Under the pieces are notes generated by a model. That model did not search any database and was not told the DNA's origin. It saw only the letters and a list, made by a program, of their open reading frames with translations. From Iodidimonas muriae (GTDB lineage Bacteria > Pseudomonadota > Alphaproteobacteria > Sphingomonadales > Rhodothalassiaceae), in assembly GCF_014647255.1 (NCBI RefSeq), contig NZ_BMOV01000001.1, positions 302,275 to 366,274 of the forward strand: a stretch of DNA of 64,000 bases, read 5' to 3'. The translations under genes and the position numbers were made by a program. This document shows, in pieces, positions 1 through 8,634 of this stretch; position 1 is the stretch's first letter, and every line of letters begins with the position of its first letter.

Positions 1-186
1 GGTCAGAATATGGGTCAGGGTGGAGCCGGGAAGGGCATCATAAACCGGCATGATCGCTCCGCCGGGATAGCCGAAAACCACCTCCACCCCTTGCGCTTCC
101 AAGGCGCGTACAAGCATATGTGCGCCCGTGAAACGGTCTGTTTCGTGCATGGGGGGCGCCAAAGGGGCGGAGGCGGTGTGGGTCAT
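1..186 (-). CDS. ilvB: Acetolactate synthase large subunit, N-terminal part (cut by window edge)
   Basis: Only the first 62 residues are in the window; the gene runs off the left edge. They contain the ThDP-enzyme start typical of acetolactate synthase: a [20 protein letters not shown] segment followed by [12 protein letters not shown], whose Glu in the [10 protein letters not shown] stretch corresponds to the ThDP-activating glutamate of the family. The enzyme condenses two pyruvates, or pyruvate and 2-oxobutyrate, in the first common step of valine/leucine/isoleucine synthesis. Its ATG overlaps the ilvC stop by 4 bases (ATGA), so it is the third gene of a leftward ilvD-ilvC-ilvB operon. An internal Met at residue 13 is an alternative start. 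ilvB, ilvI and ilvG cannot be told apart from this piece. Confidence 0.88.
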   Translation of the reverse strand, partial: MTHTASAPLAPPMHETDRFTGAHMLVRALEAQGVEVVFGYPGGAIMPVYDALPGSTLTHILT

Positions 187-1199
187 GATGCTTGTTTTTC
201 TGCGTTATGCTGAGGGTTCAACCAAGCCATGCGGGCGCGTAAGGCGCTGCCGGTTTTCTCGATCGGATGGTTCAGATCCTTTTGCTGCATGGCCTTGTAG
301 CGCGGCAGGCCCGCCTGATTTTCCAAAATCCATTCGCGGGCAAAGGTGCCGTTTTCAATATCGGTGAGCACCGCTTTCATGCGTTCTTTGGTGCTGTCGT
401 CCACCACCCGGGGGCCGGAGACGAAATCGCCATATTTTGCCGTTTCGGAAATGAAGCTGAGCATTTTGGCAAGGCCGCCTTCCTGCATCAGGTCAACGAT
501 CAATTTCAGTTCATGCAGACATTCGAAATAGGCCACTTCCGGCTGGTATCCGGCTTCGGTCAGGGTTTCAAAGCCCTTCAAAACCAGTTCGCTCATGCCG
601 CCGCACAGAACCGCCTGTTCGCCGAACAGATCGGTGATGGTTTCTTCCGGGAATGTGGTTTCCAACACACCTGCATGGGTGCCGCCAAGGCCATGTGCAT
701 AGGCAAGGGCGCGGGCCTTTGCCGACCCCGTTGCATCTTGATGCACGGCCAAAAGGCAGGGAACACCGCGTCCGCGTTCATATTCGCGGCGCACCAGATC
801 GCCCGGCGCCTTGGGGGCAATCATCACAACGTCAATGCCTTCAGGCGGGGTGATGCGGCCATAATGGATGGAAAAACCATGCGCGAACAGCAAGGTGTCG
901 CCCGGTTGCAAGGCACCGGAAATCACATCGCGGTACAGCGCTTCTTGTGACATATCGGGCGTGAGAATGGCGATGAGGTCGCCAGCCTTTGCGGCGTCGC
1001 CGGGCTCGGCCACATCATGGCCATCCTGCCGCGCCCTTTGCCAGCCCTTGCCGCCTTCACGCACGCCAACAACCACTTTGTGGCCGCTGTCTTTCAGATT
1101 GCAGGCATGGGCACGGCCTTGGCTGCCATAGCCGATAATCGCAATGGTTTTGCCTTTGAGCGCAGTGTGGTCGACATCACTATCATGGAACATTTTCAT
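183..1199 (-). CDS. ilvC: Ketol-acid reductoisomerase (NADP+)
   Basis: A 338-residue class I KARI, the usual short length. The N-terminal Rossmann domain carries the [13 protein letters not shown] dinucleotide motif at about residues 23-35. The C-terminal helical domain has the metal and substrate residues in [16 protein letters not shown] and in the [19 protein letters not shown] segment, with conserved acidic residues for two Mg ions. It isomerises and reduces acetolactate or acetohydroxybutyrate to the dihydroxy acid in the cytoplasm. It lies 4 bases after ilvD and overlaps ilvB by 4 bases, so all three are surely cotranscribed. A second in-frame ATG two codons in does not change the protein materially. 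Confidence 0.97.
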   Translation of the reverse strand: MKMFHDSDVDHTALKGKTIAIIGYGSQGRAHACNLKDSGHKVVVGVREGGKGWQRARQDGHDVAEPGDAAKAGDLIAILTPDMSQEALYRDVISGALQPGDTLLFAHGFSIHYGRITPPEGIDVVMIAPKAPGDLVRREYERGRGVPCLLAVHQDATGSAKARALAYAHGLGGTHAGVLETTFPEETITDLFGEQAVLCGGMSELVLKGFETLTEAGYQPEVAYFECLHELKLIVDLMQEGGLAKMLSFISETAKYGDFVSGPRVVDDSTKERMKAVLTDIENGTFAREWILENQAGLPRYKAMQQKDLNHPIEKTGSALRARMAWLNPQHNAEKQAS

Positions 1200-1203
1200 G
1201 GAT

Positions 1204-2892
1204 TCAGTCCTCTTGTGTTTGCATTTGTATGGCGGAGTAGGGAAACGCCGTCACGGCTCCTTCGGATGCGGAAGAAACGAGACGCGCATATTTTGCATAA
1301 GTGCCGGTCCAGACGGTGGGCGGTGGGGCTTTCCAGCCGATGCGGCGGGCCGCAAGATCGGCCTCCACATGCAGGCGGCGGTTGGCGACATCAATGGTGA
1401 TGGGATCGCCTTCTTCCAAAAGCCCGATGGGCCCGCCGGTGGCCGCTTCGGGGGCCACATGCCCGACCATGAAGCCGTGGGTGGCACCGGAAAAGCGGCC
1501 ATCGGTGATCAGTGCCACATCATTGCCAAGACCCTGACCCTGAATGGCGGCGGTAACGGCCAACATCTCGCGCATGCCGGGGCCGCCTTTCGGTCCTTCA
1601 TTGCGGATTACCACCACATCGCCTGCCTTGATCTTTCCGTCCTGCACCGCTTGGAATGCGGCTTCTTCGCCATCGAATATCCGGGCCGGGCCGGTGAAGC
1701 TGTCGCGGTCATGGCCCGCCAGCTTGACGATCGCCCCTTCAGGGGCAAGGGAGCCGCGCAAAATGGCAAAGCCGCCGCGTGGTTTGAATGGATTGTCTGC
1801 GGTGCGGACCACCTCTTGCCCTTGGGTTTCGGGGGCCTTTTCTATTTCTGAAAACAGGTTTTTGCCGCTGACGGTGGGGCCATCGGACAACAGGCCCGCT
1901 TCCATCAAGCGCCGCGCAACAAGCGCTGTGCCGCCTGCTTCACTCATTTCCACCGCCGAAAACCGGCCGCCCGGTTTGAGATCAGTGATCACCGGTGTGC
2001 GGGCTGAAATTTCGTCAAAGCGATCAATGGGCATGGTGATGCCGGCTTCTCGTGCAATGGCCAGAAGATGCAGCACCAGATTGGTGGACCCTGCGGTGCC
2101 TGCACCAATGGTGGCGGCATTTTCAATGCTTTCGCGGGTGATCAGGCTGCTGGGGCGAATGTCCTTGTTGACCATATCCATCAACAGCTTGCCGCAACGG
2201 TTCGCCGCCGCCGGTTTTTCGGGATCGGTGGCGGGAATATCATTGGCTCCCATGGGGGAAAGGCCAAGCATGGTCAGGGCCATGGCCATGGTGTTGGCGG
2301 TGAATTGGCCACCGCAGGCTCCGGCGCCGGGGCAGGCCACCCGCTCGATCTCATCCAGTTCGGATTGTTCGATTTTTCCCGCTGCACGTGCACCAACGGC
2401 TTCGAACACCTCTTGAACCGTGATGAAGGCCCCCTTATGTTTGCCTGGATGTATGGAGCCGCCATACAAAATGATGCCGGGCAAATCGAGACGCGCAAGC
2501 GCCATTGCTGCCGCCGGAATGGTTTTGTCACAGCCGACAAGCACCGCGACCGCATCAAGACAGTGACCACGAACCGCAAGTTCAATGGAGTCAGCGATCA
2601 CTTCACGGGAAATCAAAGAGGCGCGCATCCCCGGCGTTCCCATAGCGATTCCATCGGTAACAGCGATGGTGTTGAACTCGACCGGAGTTCCGCCCGCTTC
2701 GCGGATTCCATCTTTCAAGGGCAGGGCAAGGGTGCGCAGATGCAGATTGCAGGGCGAAACATCCGTCCATGTACTGACCACGCCCACCATGGGCCGCGTC
2801 AAAGCCTCGTCGTCCATGCCCGTGGCCCGCAACATGGCACGGGCCGGGGCTTGGGATGTGATCGCATCACTTGGTCGTTTTTTGTCCGTCAT
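1204..2892 (-). CDS. ilvD: Dihydroxy-acid dehydratase
   Basis: 562 residues, a normal length for the IlvD/Edd family. It shows the Fe-S and Mg ligand regions [10 protein letters not shown] and [17 protein letters not shown], and the C-terminal [20 protein letters not shown] signature. It dehydrates 2,3-dihydroxy-isovalerate and -methylvalerate to the 2-oxo acids. The ATG at 2892 is preceded by AAGGA with 7-base spacing. It is the first enzyme gene of the operon and lies directly behind a Rho-independent terminator (2908-2942), which itself follows a Leu/Val/Ile-rich small ORF. Expression is therefore probably controlled by attenuation. Confidence 0.97.
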   Translation of the reverse strand: MTDKKRPSDAITSQAPARAMLRATGMDDEALTRPMVGVVSTWTDVSPCNLHLRTLALPLKDGIREAGGTPVEFNTIAVTDGIAMGTPGMRASLISREVIADSIELAVRGHCLDAVAVLVGCDKTIPAAAMALARLDLPGIILYGGSIHPGKHKGAFITVQEVFEAVGARAAGKIEQSELDEIERVACPGAGACGGQFTANTMAMALTMLGLSPMGANDIPATDPEKPAAANRCGKLLMDMVNKDIRPSSLITRESIENAATIGAGTAGSTNLVLHLLAIAREAGITMPIDRFDEISARTPVITDLKPGGRFSAVEMSEAGGTALVARRLMEAGLLSDGPTVSGKNLFSEIEKAPETQGQEVVRTADNPFKPRGGFAILRGSLAPEGAIVKLAGHDRDSFTGPARIFDGEEAAFQAVQDGKIKAGDVVVIRNEGPKGGPGMREMLAVTAAIQGQGLGNDVALITDGRFSGATHGFMVGHVAPEAATGGPIGLLEEGDPITIDVANRRLHVEADLAARRIGWKAPPPTVWTGTYAKYARLVSSASEGAVTAFPYSAIQMQTQED

Positions 2893-2907
2893 CTTTCGTC
2901 CTTGGGC

Positions 2908-2942
2908 AAAGAAAAGCCCCGCTGCGGTGGCGAGGCGGGGCT
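2908..2942 (-). terminator. Rho-independent terminator / putative ilv attenuator
   Basis: Read on the minus strand, AGCCCCGC (2942-2935) and GCGGGGCT (2922-2915) form a perfect 8-bp stem with a 12-base loop, followed at once by TTTTCTTT. It ends only about 16 bases before the ilvD ATG and lies 27 bases after the stop of the Leu/Val/Ile-rich ORF at 2969-3151. That position fits an attenuator rather than the end of a transcription unit, because no other gene lies upstream on this strand. A short TGGTG (within the Val-Val codons) can pair with CACCA just before the stem and might form the anti-terminator; this pairing is inferred by eye. Confidence 0.8.
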
Positions 2943-2968
2943 GGTGTTCCTTGTCTGATCGCAGATTG

Positions 2969-3151
2969 TCAGGAAGGCATCCCCATTATGTTGCTGAAAA
3001 GCAGCACCACGGTAATCCCCACAAGTAGGGCTTGAGCGAAAAGGCTTGGCACAAAACGTGCGGTTATGGGGGCCGTTAAGGCCACCACTTTACCGCTGGT
3101 CAGCGTCGGGAAATGCGCTTGAAGGCGTTCTGTGTGCGTTGCAATATTCAT
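2969..3151 (-). CDS. Small ORF, candidate ilv leader peptide
   Basis: A 60-codon ORF starting with ATG and ending 27 bases before the attenuator hairpin. Its last third is ALLVGITVVLLFSNIMGMPS, in which Leu, Val and Ile make up about half the residues, as in known ilv leader peptides. Sixty codons is long for a leader; the GTG codons at residues 22-23 could be internal starts. No Shine-Dalgarno is visible, but the -10 element of the putative promoter ends 7 bases before the ATG, so the transcript may begin at the AUG (leaderless). The hydrophobic C-terminus could also be a membrane helix of a real small protein. A regulatory role is inferred from composition and position. Confidence 0.5.
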   Translation of the reverse strand: MNIATHTERLQAHFPTLTSGKVVALTAPITARFVPSLFAQALLVGITVVLLFSNIMGMPS

Positions 3152-3157
3152 GAGTGC

Positions 3158-3185
3158 AGGATATGCATGTTTCTGTCGCTGTCAA
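3158..3185 (-). promoter_or_regulatory. Putative sigma-70 promoter of the ilv leader/operon
   Basis: On the minus strand, a perfect -35 TTGACA (3185-3180) is followed after 16 bases by TATCCT (3163-3158, 4/6 match to TATAAT). The predicted start point falls at or next to the ATG of the leader ORF at 3151. I see no other good promoter between here and ilvD. Confidence 0.5.
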
Positions 3186-3215
3186 CACAGATAATAGATA
3201 AAAATTACCAAAGAA

Positions 3216-3228
3216 GCTAAAATTTAGC
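3216..3228. promoter_or_regulatory. Palindrome GCTAAA-A-TTTAGC between ilv leader and proB
   Basis: Two perfect 6-base arms around one central base, in the short region between the divergent ilv leader promoter and proB. It could be an operator for a dimeric regulator serving either side. There is no evidence beyond symmetry and position. Confidence 0.3.
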
Positions 3229-3261
3229 AAGATGAAGAAGGAATGGCGAGGAATTTCGCGT

Positions 3262-4419
3262 ATGCAGCACGAACAGGAAGTTCCAACAGACAGGCTGTTG
3301 AAAGCAAAGCGCGTGGTCATCAAGGTTGGCTCGGCCTTGCTTGTGGATCGCGGTCGTTTGCGCCGTCGCTGGTTGGATGCATTGGCCGCCGATATTGTGG
3401 CCATGCGGGCGCGGGGTCAGCAGGTGGCTCTTGTCACATCCGGGGCTGTGGGCATTGGGCGGGCGGCCTTGGGCGGCGTGATCCGCGATTTGTCGGACCG
3501 GCAAGCCGCCGCCGCCGTCGGGCAAATCCGGTTGTTTGATGCCTATCGCCGGGCGTTGGCGCGGCATGGGGCCGTTGGGGCGCAGATGTTATTGACACCG
3601 GGCGATACGGAAGACCGGCTGCGCCATTTGAATGCGCGGGCCACAATGGAAGCGTTGTTGACCCGGTCGATCATCCCGATCGTCAATGAAAACGATACGG
3701 TGGCTTTTGATAAGCACAAATTCGGCGATAATGACCGCCTTGCGGCGCGGGTCGGGCAATTGATCAGTGCGGATCTGGTGGTGTTGTTATCGGATGTGGA
3801 CGGGCTTTACGAGGCTGATCCCCGTTCGGTGCCCGATGCGGCCCATATTCCGGTGGTGACGGCGATTACGCCGGAAATAAAGGCGAAAGCCGGCAGTGCG
3901 GGCAGCAGCCTTGGCACCGGTGGAATGGCGGCAAAAATTGCGGCGGCCAGCCTAGCGCTTGGGGCCGGGTCTTATATGGCCATTGCCAATGGCCAAAAAC
4001 GTGGCGCTTTGGGGGCTTTGGTGCGCGGAGAGGCGCGTGCCACATGGTTTGTCCCTTCGTCCGAACCATTGACGGTGCGCAAGCAGTGGATTGCTGCCAC
4101 AGTAGAGCCCAGCGGAACCATTATGGTGGATGCCGGAGCCGTCAAAGCGCTTTATGCGGGAAACAGTCTTTTAAGTGTTGGCGTTACAGCGGTGGAAGGC
4201 GATTTCTCGCTCGGTGATCCTGTGCGCGTACGCAGCGCAATGGGGCAGGATATTGGCATAGGACTGATCAGCTATGATTCAGATGATGCGCGTATCATTG
4301 CCGGGAAGCGTTCGGAACATTCCGAGGCGCTATTGGGCTATCAAGGCCCCGATGCGCTGATCCACCGGGATAATCTCGCCATGACCATTCATCCAGATGT
4401 GATGGAGCAAGCCCAATGA
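3262..4419 (+). CDS. proB: Glutamate 5-kinase
   Basis: Phosphorylates glutamate to gamma-glutamyl phosphate, the first and usually feedback-inhibited step of proline synthesis. The N-terminal amino-acid-kinase domain shows VVIKVGSALLVD, LVTSGAVGIGR, the NENDTVAFDKHKFGDNDRL substrate loop and LLSDVDGLYEADP. The last ~90 residues form a PUA domain, as in E. coli ProB. I chose the ATG at 3262 (385 aa) because GAGGA lies 9 bases upstream. An ATG at 3232 in the same frame would add 10 residues but has no ribosome binding site. The gene overlaps proA by 4 bases. Confidence 0.96.
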   Translation: MQHEQEVPTDRLLKAKRVVIKVGSALLVDRGRLRRRWLDALAADIVAMRARGQQVALVTSGAVGIGRAALGGVIRDLSDRQAAAAVGQIRLFDAYRRALARHGAVGAQMLLTPGDTEDRLRHLNARATMEALLTRSIIPIVNENDTVAFDKHKFGDNDRLAARVGQLISADLVVLLSDVDGLYEADPRSVPDAAHIPVVTAITPEIKAKAGSAGSSLGTGGMAAKIAAASLALGAGSYMAIANGQKRGALGALVRGEARATWFVPSSEPLTVRKQWIAATVEPSGTIMVDAGAVKALYAGNSLLSVGVTAVEGDFSLGDPVRVRSAMGQDIGIGLISYDSDDARIIAGKRSEHSEALLGYQGPDALIHRDNLAMTIHPDVMEQAQ

Positions 4420-5705
4420 GTAGGAGTGTGAAGAAAACTGTGACTGATCTTGACCTGCACGACCAGATGATCGCTTTGGGGGATGCCGCAAAGGCTGCCC
4501 AGAAAATCTTGCAACGCAGCTCCCATGCGGTGCGCCAAAATGCTTTGAAAGCGGCCGCCGCCGCCATCCGGGAGGCTGAGGCCGACCTTTTGGAAGCCAA
4601 TGCCGCCGATGTGGCACAAGCCCGCGAGATGGGAAAGGATGATGCCTTTATCGACCGACTGGCGCTTGATGAAGGACGGATCAATGGCATGGCCGCAGGG
4701 CTGGATGCCATTGCGGAACGGCCTGATCCTTTGGGTGCCATCGATCAATCCTGGGACCGGGCCGATGGCATGCACTTTGACCGGGTGCGGGTGCCTTTGG
4801 GGGTTGTTGCGGTGATTTTTGAAAGCCGTCCCAATGTGGCGGCGGATGCGGCCGCGCTGTGTTTGAAATCCGGCAATGCCACCATCTTGCGTGGGGGCAG
4901 CGAAAGCCGTCGATCGGTGGAGCGGATCTTACAGGCGGTGCGTCACGGGCTGGAAAAGGCCGGGCTTCCTGCTGAAGCTGTGAATATCGTGCCGACACAG
5001 GACCGTGCCGCCGTGGGCGAATTGTTCCGCATGACCGAGCATATTGATCTGTTGATCCCGCGTGGTGGCCGGTCTTTGGTGGCGCGGGTGCAAGAGGAAA
5101 GCCGGGTGCCGGTTCTTGGCCATTTGATGGGGGTGAATCACAGCTATGTTCATGCCTCTGCGGACCCGAAAATGGCGCAAGAGGTGGTGGTGAACGCCAA
5201 GATGCGCCGCACCGGCGTCTGCGGAGCCACGGAAACCATGCTGATTGATCGGGCCATTGCCTCCGAGATGCTTCCCGGTCTTGTTCACGCCTTGAGCGCG
5301 GCCGGATGTCGGGTGCGCGGTGATGCAACGGCCAAAAGCATTTGTCCCGAAATCGAAGCGGCAGACGAAAGCGATTGGGATCAGGAATGGCTGGATGCGG
5401 TGATCGGCGTTCATGTGGTGGACGGGGTGGATGAAGCCCTGCAGCATATCGACCAACATGGCACCGGCCATACGGAATGTATCCTGGCAAGCGATCAGGA
5501 GGTGGCCGATCGCTTCTTGCGGGATGTGGATGCCGCGATTGTCATGCACAATGCCTCTACCCAATTTGCCGATGGCGGTGAATTTGGCTTTGGTGCTGAA
5601 ATTGGCATTGCCACAGGTCGCCTGCATGCCCGCGGGCCGGTGGGGGCCGAACATCTGACCAGCTATCATTATCATGTTCGGGGAACGGGCCATATCCGCC
5701 CCTGA
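4416..5705 (+). CDS. proA: Glutamate-5-semialdehyde dehydrogenase (gamma-glutamyl phosphate reductase)
   Basis: 429 residues, normal for ProA, of the ALDH superfamily. The stretch ending ...NAKMRRTGVCGATETMLID contains the catalytic Cys (in TGVCGATE). The RGGSESRRS segment and the C-terminal FGFGAEIGIATGRLHARGP signature are typical. It reduces gamma-glutamyl phosphate with NADPH to glutamate semialdehyde, which cyclises to the proline precursor. Its ATG overlaps the proB stop (ATGA), so the two are translationally coupled, which fits the labile phosphate intermediate passing between them. No proC is in the window. Confidence 0.97.
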   Translation: MSRSVKKTVTDLDLHDQMIALGDAAKAAQKILQRSSHAVRQNALKAAAAAIREAEADLLEANAADVAQAREMGKDDAFIDRLALDEGRINGMAAGLDAIAERPDPLGAIDQSWDRADGMHFDRVRVPLGVVAVIFESRPNVAADAAALCLKSGNATILRGGSESRRSVERILQAVRHGLEKAGLPAEAVNIVPTQDRAAVGELFRMTEHIDLLIPRGGRSLVARVQEESRVPVLGHLMGVNHSYVHASADPKMAQEVVVNAKMRRTGVCGATETMLIDRAIASEMLPGLVHALSAAGCRVRGDATAKSICPEIEAADESDWDQEWLDAVIGVHVVDGVDEALQHIDQHGTGHTECILASDQEVADRFLRDVDAAIVMHNASTQFADGGEFGFGAEIGIATGRLHARGPVGAEHLTSYHYHVRGTGHIRP

Positions 5706-5721
5706 ATGCGTTCCCATTTCC

Positions 5722-5758
5722 GCGCCGCCTTTTTCGGAAAGGCCCGAATGGGCGGCGC
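5722..5758. repeat. Long inverted repeat between proA and the aminotransferase
   Basis: GCGCCGCC (5722-5729) and GGCGGCGC (5751-5758) are perfect complements, and TTCGG/CCGAA forms an inner stem between them. No T-run follows on either strand, so it is not a standard terminator. It may be a processing or stability hairpin in a proBA-aminotransferase transcript. Confidence 0.5.
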
Positions 5759-5784
5759 ATAAGCCATCGTGAAAGATTGACGCC

Positions 5785-6954
5785 ATGACATCCGATTTCT
5801 ACCGCATCCGGCGCTTGCCGCCTTATGTCTTTGCCGAAGTGAATGCGTTAAAGGCGGCGGCAAGGGCGCGCGGGGAAGATGTGATTGATTTCGGGATGGG
5901 CAATCCCGATCTGCCCACACCGCGCCATGTGGTGGATAAACTCACCGAAGCAGTGCAGGACCCCAAAACCCATCGCTATTCCACCAGTCGCGGTATTCCG
6001 GGGCTACGTAAGGCACTGGTGGGCTGGTATCAGCGTCGTTTCGGGGTGGATCTGGACCCGGACAAGGAAACATTGGTCACATTGGGATCAAAGGAAGGAT
6101 TGGCCAATCTGGCGCAGGCCATCACAGCCCCCGGCGATGTGATCTTATGCCCCAATCCCAGCTATCCCATCCATGCCTTCGGCTTTACCATTGCCGGCGC
6201 TTCGGTACGCCATGTGCCGCTATTGCCATTGGATAATTTCGTGGGGGAATTGGAAAAGGCTTGCCGCCATTCGGTGCCGCGCCCATCGGCCCTGATCCTG
6301 AATTTCCCGTCCAACCCCACGGCAAAAATAGTGGATCTGGATTTTTATGCGGACATGGTGGCCTTCGCCAAGCGTGAGGGGCTTTATATCCTGTCCGATA
6401 TTGCCTATGCGGAAATTTATTTCGATGGCAATCCGCCACCGTCGATCTTGCAAGTGCCGGGCGCAAAAGATGTGGCGGTGGAATTTTCTTCCCTGTCCAA
6501 AACCTATTCCATGCCCGGCTGGCGTATCGGCTTTGCCGCCGGAAATCCCAAGCTTATCGGGGCGTTGGCGCGGGTGAAATCCTATCTGGATTATGGTGCG
6601 TTCACCCCCATTCAGGTGGCGGCCACAGCCGCTTTGAACGGCCCGCAGGACTGTGTGGCCGAGCATCGGGCAATTTATCAGGCGCGGCGGGATGTGCTGG
6701 TTTCGTCTTTTGCCCGCATTGGTTGGGACGTGCCATCACCGCCTGCCACCATGTTTGCATGGGTGCCGATCCCGGAAAAATATCGCCATATGGGGTCGGT
6801 GGGTTTTTCCAAGCTTTTGCTTAATGAAGCGCAGGTGGCGGTGTCGCCGGGCTTGGGTTTCGGGGAATATGGCGACGGTCATGTGCGTATTGCACTGGTG
6901 GAAAACGAACACCGCATCCGTCAAGCGGCGCGGAATTTGAAGCGCCTGTTTTAG
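5785..6954 (+). CDS. alaC: Class I/II PLP aminotransferase, AlaC-like
   Basis: 389 residues of the fold-type I aminotransferase family. Visible are the substrate/PLP regions IDFGMGNPDLPTP, TLGSKEGLANL and CPNPSYPIH, the Asp in LSDIAYAEIYFDG, the Schiff-base lysine in FSSLSKTYSMPGWRIGF (Lys of SLSK), and the C-terminal Arg in GDGHVRIALVENEHR. This is the pattern of AlaC (glutamate-pyruvate aminotransferase) and its alphaproteobacterial relatives. It begins 79 bases after proA and may be cotranscribed. Substrate is inferred from family resemblance; LL-diaminopimelate or other amino-acid substrates are possible. A strong terminator follows at 6971. Confidence 0.8.
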   Translation: MTSDFYRIRRLPPYVFAEVNALKAAARARGEDVIDFGMGNPDLPTPRHVVDKLTEAVQDPKTHRYSTSRGIPGLRKALVGWYQRRFGVDLDPDKETLVTLGSKEGLANLAQAITAPGDVILCPNPSYPIHAFGFTIAGASVRHVPLLPLDNFVGELEKACRHSVPRPSALILNFPSNPTAKIVDLDFYADMVAFAKREGLYILSDIAYAEIYFDGNPPPSILQVPGAKDVAVEFSSLSKTYSMPGWRIGFAAGNPKLIGALARVKSYLDYGAFTPIQVAATAALNGPQDCVAEHRAIYQARRDVLVSSFARIGWDVPSPPATMFAWVPIPEKYRHMGSVGFSKLLLNEAQVAVSPGLGFGEYGDGHVRIALVENEHRIRQAARNLKRLF

Positions 6955-6970
6955 GAATAAAACGTAAAGT

Positions 6971-7012
6971 AGGGTGCCGTTGAAAGTGTTCAGGCGGCAC
7001 CCTTTGGTTCAT
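6971..7012 (+). terminator. Rho-independent terminator after the AlaC-like gene
   Basis: AGGGTGCCG (6971-6979) pairs perfectly with CGGCACCCT (6995-7003) and is followed by TTGGTTCATTT. It lies 16 bases after the stop at 6954 and closes the proB-proA-aminotransferase unit. Confidence 0.75.
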
Positions 7013-7178
7013 TTCCCAGCCTCATGTGATCCAGAATCCGCCATGGCGAAGGCTGGAAGACCGGTTGCGGCTTAAACGCCGCCAGCGGCGCTCTGCCTGT
7101 GCGTGGCGCGTGGGAGCGGTGAACGTCTTGTCTGTTGCGCAGGGCATTGATTGTCTCCACCTTTAAAAAGCCATATAC

Positions 7179-7242
7179 AGGTTATATATTGAGTTCATGA
7201 GGAGTTCAAACCAATAAAATTATCTTTAAAGGTTAGATATTG
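7179..7242. promoter_or_regulatory. Direct repeats AGGTTATATATTG / AGGTTAGATATTG upstream of the CGNR gene
   Basis: Two 13-base repeats at 7179-7191 and 7230-7242 match in 12 positions. Each is preceded by a CTTTAAA-containing stretch (7161 and 7224). The second ends 3 bases before the ATG of the regulator at 7245. Spacing and position suggest operators, possibly for autoregulation. The region is much more AT-rich than its surroundings. Confidence 0.4.
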
Positions 7243-7244
7243 TA

Positions 7245-7910
7245 ATGACCGAAACACACATGCCTGATAACGCCTCCAAGTCGCCGTATATATGGGGCGA
7301 GGATGATTTTATCGGTGGTGCCGTAGCGTTGGATTTCGTTAATTCCGCACCGCTACGACGTAAGGCGGAGCGAGCCGAAGACAGGCTTGATGGCTATATG
7401 GAATTGATGCGCTGGAGCGTCGCAGCCGGTTCTCTATTTGATAGGGAGGTGGATGCTTTGCGCGATATGGCGCAAGATAATGCGGAAGAGGTCGGGCAAA
7501 TCATGGAACAGGCTCGTCTTTTGCGAAAGGGGATCAAGGCAATTATAAGTGCCTGCGCAGAAGGGCACGCGCCGGATTCGGACAGCATTGCCGTGGTCAA
7601 TGTCTGGCACATGGAGGCACAAGCGGCTCAAACCCTGGTCTGGAGTGATAAGGGGCCAAAATGGTGCTGGAAGGAGGGGACAAGTCTTGCACGACCACTT
7701 TGGCCGGTGGCCCAATCGGTGATGGATTTGATTTTTCAAGCGGACCATGACCGCCTGCGATCTTGCGGAAATGACCGGTGCCACTGGTTGTTTCTGGATA
7801 GCAGCAAGGCGGGACGGCGGCGATGGTGTTCCATGCACAGTTGCGGCAACCGCGCCAAGGCAGCACGGTATCACCGGCGTTGCAAATCAAAACAGGCGGA
7901 GGCCGGTTGA
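7245..7910 (+). CDS. CGNR zinc-finger, ABATE-domain putative transcriptional regulator
   Basis: 221 residues. The N-terminal half matches the ABATE (GinN-like) pattern, with GGAVALDFVNSA near residues 24-35. The C-terminus is a CGNR zinc finger with four cysteines at about residues 174, 179, 195 and 200 (RSCGNDRCHWLFLD, then RWCSMHSCGNRAKAARYH). Proteins of this kind are thought to be DNA-binding stress regulators with a small-molecule-sensing N-terminal part. The ligand is unknown. No good Shine-Dalgarno precedes the ATG at 7245; the ATG at 7260 is an alternative. It stands alone between a terminator and a convergent gene. Confidence 0.85.
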   Translation: MTETHMPDNASKSPYIWGEDDFIGGAVALDFVNSAPLRRKAERAEDRLDGYMELMRWSVAAGSLFDREVDALRDMAQDNAEEVGQIMEQARLLRKGIKAIISACAEGHAPDSDSIAVVNVWHMEAQAAQTLVWSDKGPKWCWKEGTSLARPLWPVAQSVMDLIFQADHDRLRSCGNDRCHWLFLDSSKAGRRRWCSMHSCGNRAKAARYHRRCKSKQAEAG

Positions 7911-7959
7911 GGCCACGATTTCTCTTTAACCGCAGCTTTTTTACCTGACGCCGCTCTTT

Positions 7960-8634
7960 TTAGTCGACAGCCTCGACGGCTTTTTCAAAGGCTTGCTCGA
8001 ACATCTCGGTGGTGAGCCTGCCGGTATTCACATTATACCGCGAGCAATGATAGCTATCCACAAGGACAAGGTCCCCGATCCGGTGCACAGCACCATGGCC
8101 AAAGGGATGTTTTGAGCGCACTTGCCCAAGGCTTGTGAGAACCGTGTCATGGGCGATGCGGCCCAGAATGAACAGCACCTTGAGATTGGGCAGCGCGTCC
8201 ATCGCGCTTAAAAGATAAGGACGGCAGGTGCGGACCTCGGCCCCGGTTGGTTTGTTTTCCGGCGGCACGCAGCGCACCGCATTGGTGACCATGGCGCGGT
8301 TTAAACGCAATCCATCTTCGGGATCGGCTTTGAAGGTGCCTGTGGCAAAACCGAACTTCACCAAAGTGGGATAAAGAAGATTGCCCGCATAATCCCCTGT
8401 GAAAGGTCGGGCTGTGCGGTTTGCCCCGCGCACACCGGGGGCCAAGCCGACAATCAGAATCTCTGCATCCGGATCGCCAAAGCTGGGGACGGCGCCATTG
8501 AAGAAATCGGGAAATTTCCGCCTGTTATCTTCCCGATACTGCACCAAGCGAGGACACAGAGCGCAATCGGCTGGCGGATTGGCAGGGTAGCATTCGTTCA
8601 GGCTCGCAGTCACGCTCGGGTCCGCTTTGCTCAT
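7960..8634 (-). CDS. Family-5 (UdgB-type) uracil-DNA glycosylase
   Basis: 224 residues. The active-site motif GLAPGVRGANRTARPFTGDY and the C-terminal SYHCSRYNVNTGRLT motif are diagnostic of family 5, which uses no Asn/Asp in motif 1 as family 1 does. Cysteines at residues 15, 24 and 27 plus one in NAVRCVPPE probably bind the [4Fe-4S] cluster of Fe-S uracil glycosylases. It removes deaminated or damaged bases from DNA. Its start overlaps the end of the NYN gene by 4 bases, so the two are one transcription unit. Confidence 0.92.
   Translation of the reverse strand: MSKADPSVTASLNECYPANPPADCALCPRLVQYREDNRRKFPDFFNGAVPSFGDPDAEILIVGLAPGVRGANRTARPFTGDYAGNLLYPTLVKFGFATGTFKADPEDGLRLNRAMVTNAVRCVPPENKPTGAEVRTCRPYLLSAMDALPNLKVLFILGRIAHDTVLTSLGQVRSKHPFGHGAVHRIGDLVLVDSYHCSRYNVNTGRLTTEMFEQAFEKAVEAVD

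Noticed and set aside
267-950. 227-codon plus-strand frame opposite ilvC
   Set aside because: Antisense shadow of ketol-acid reductoisomerase.
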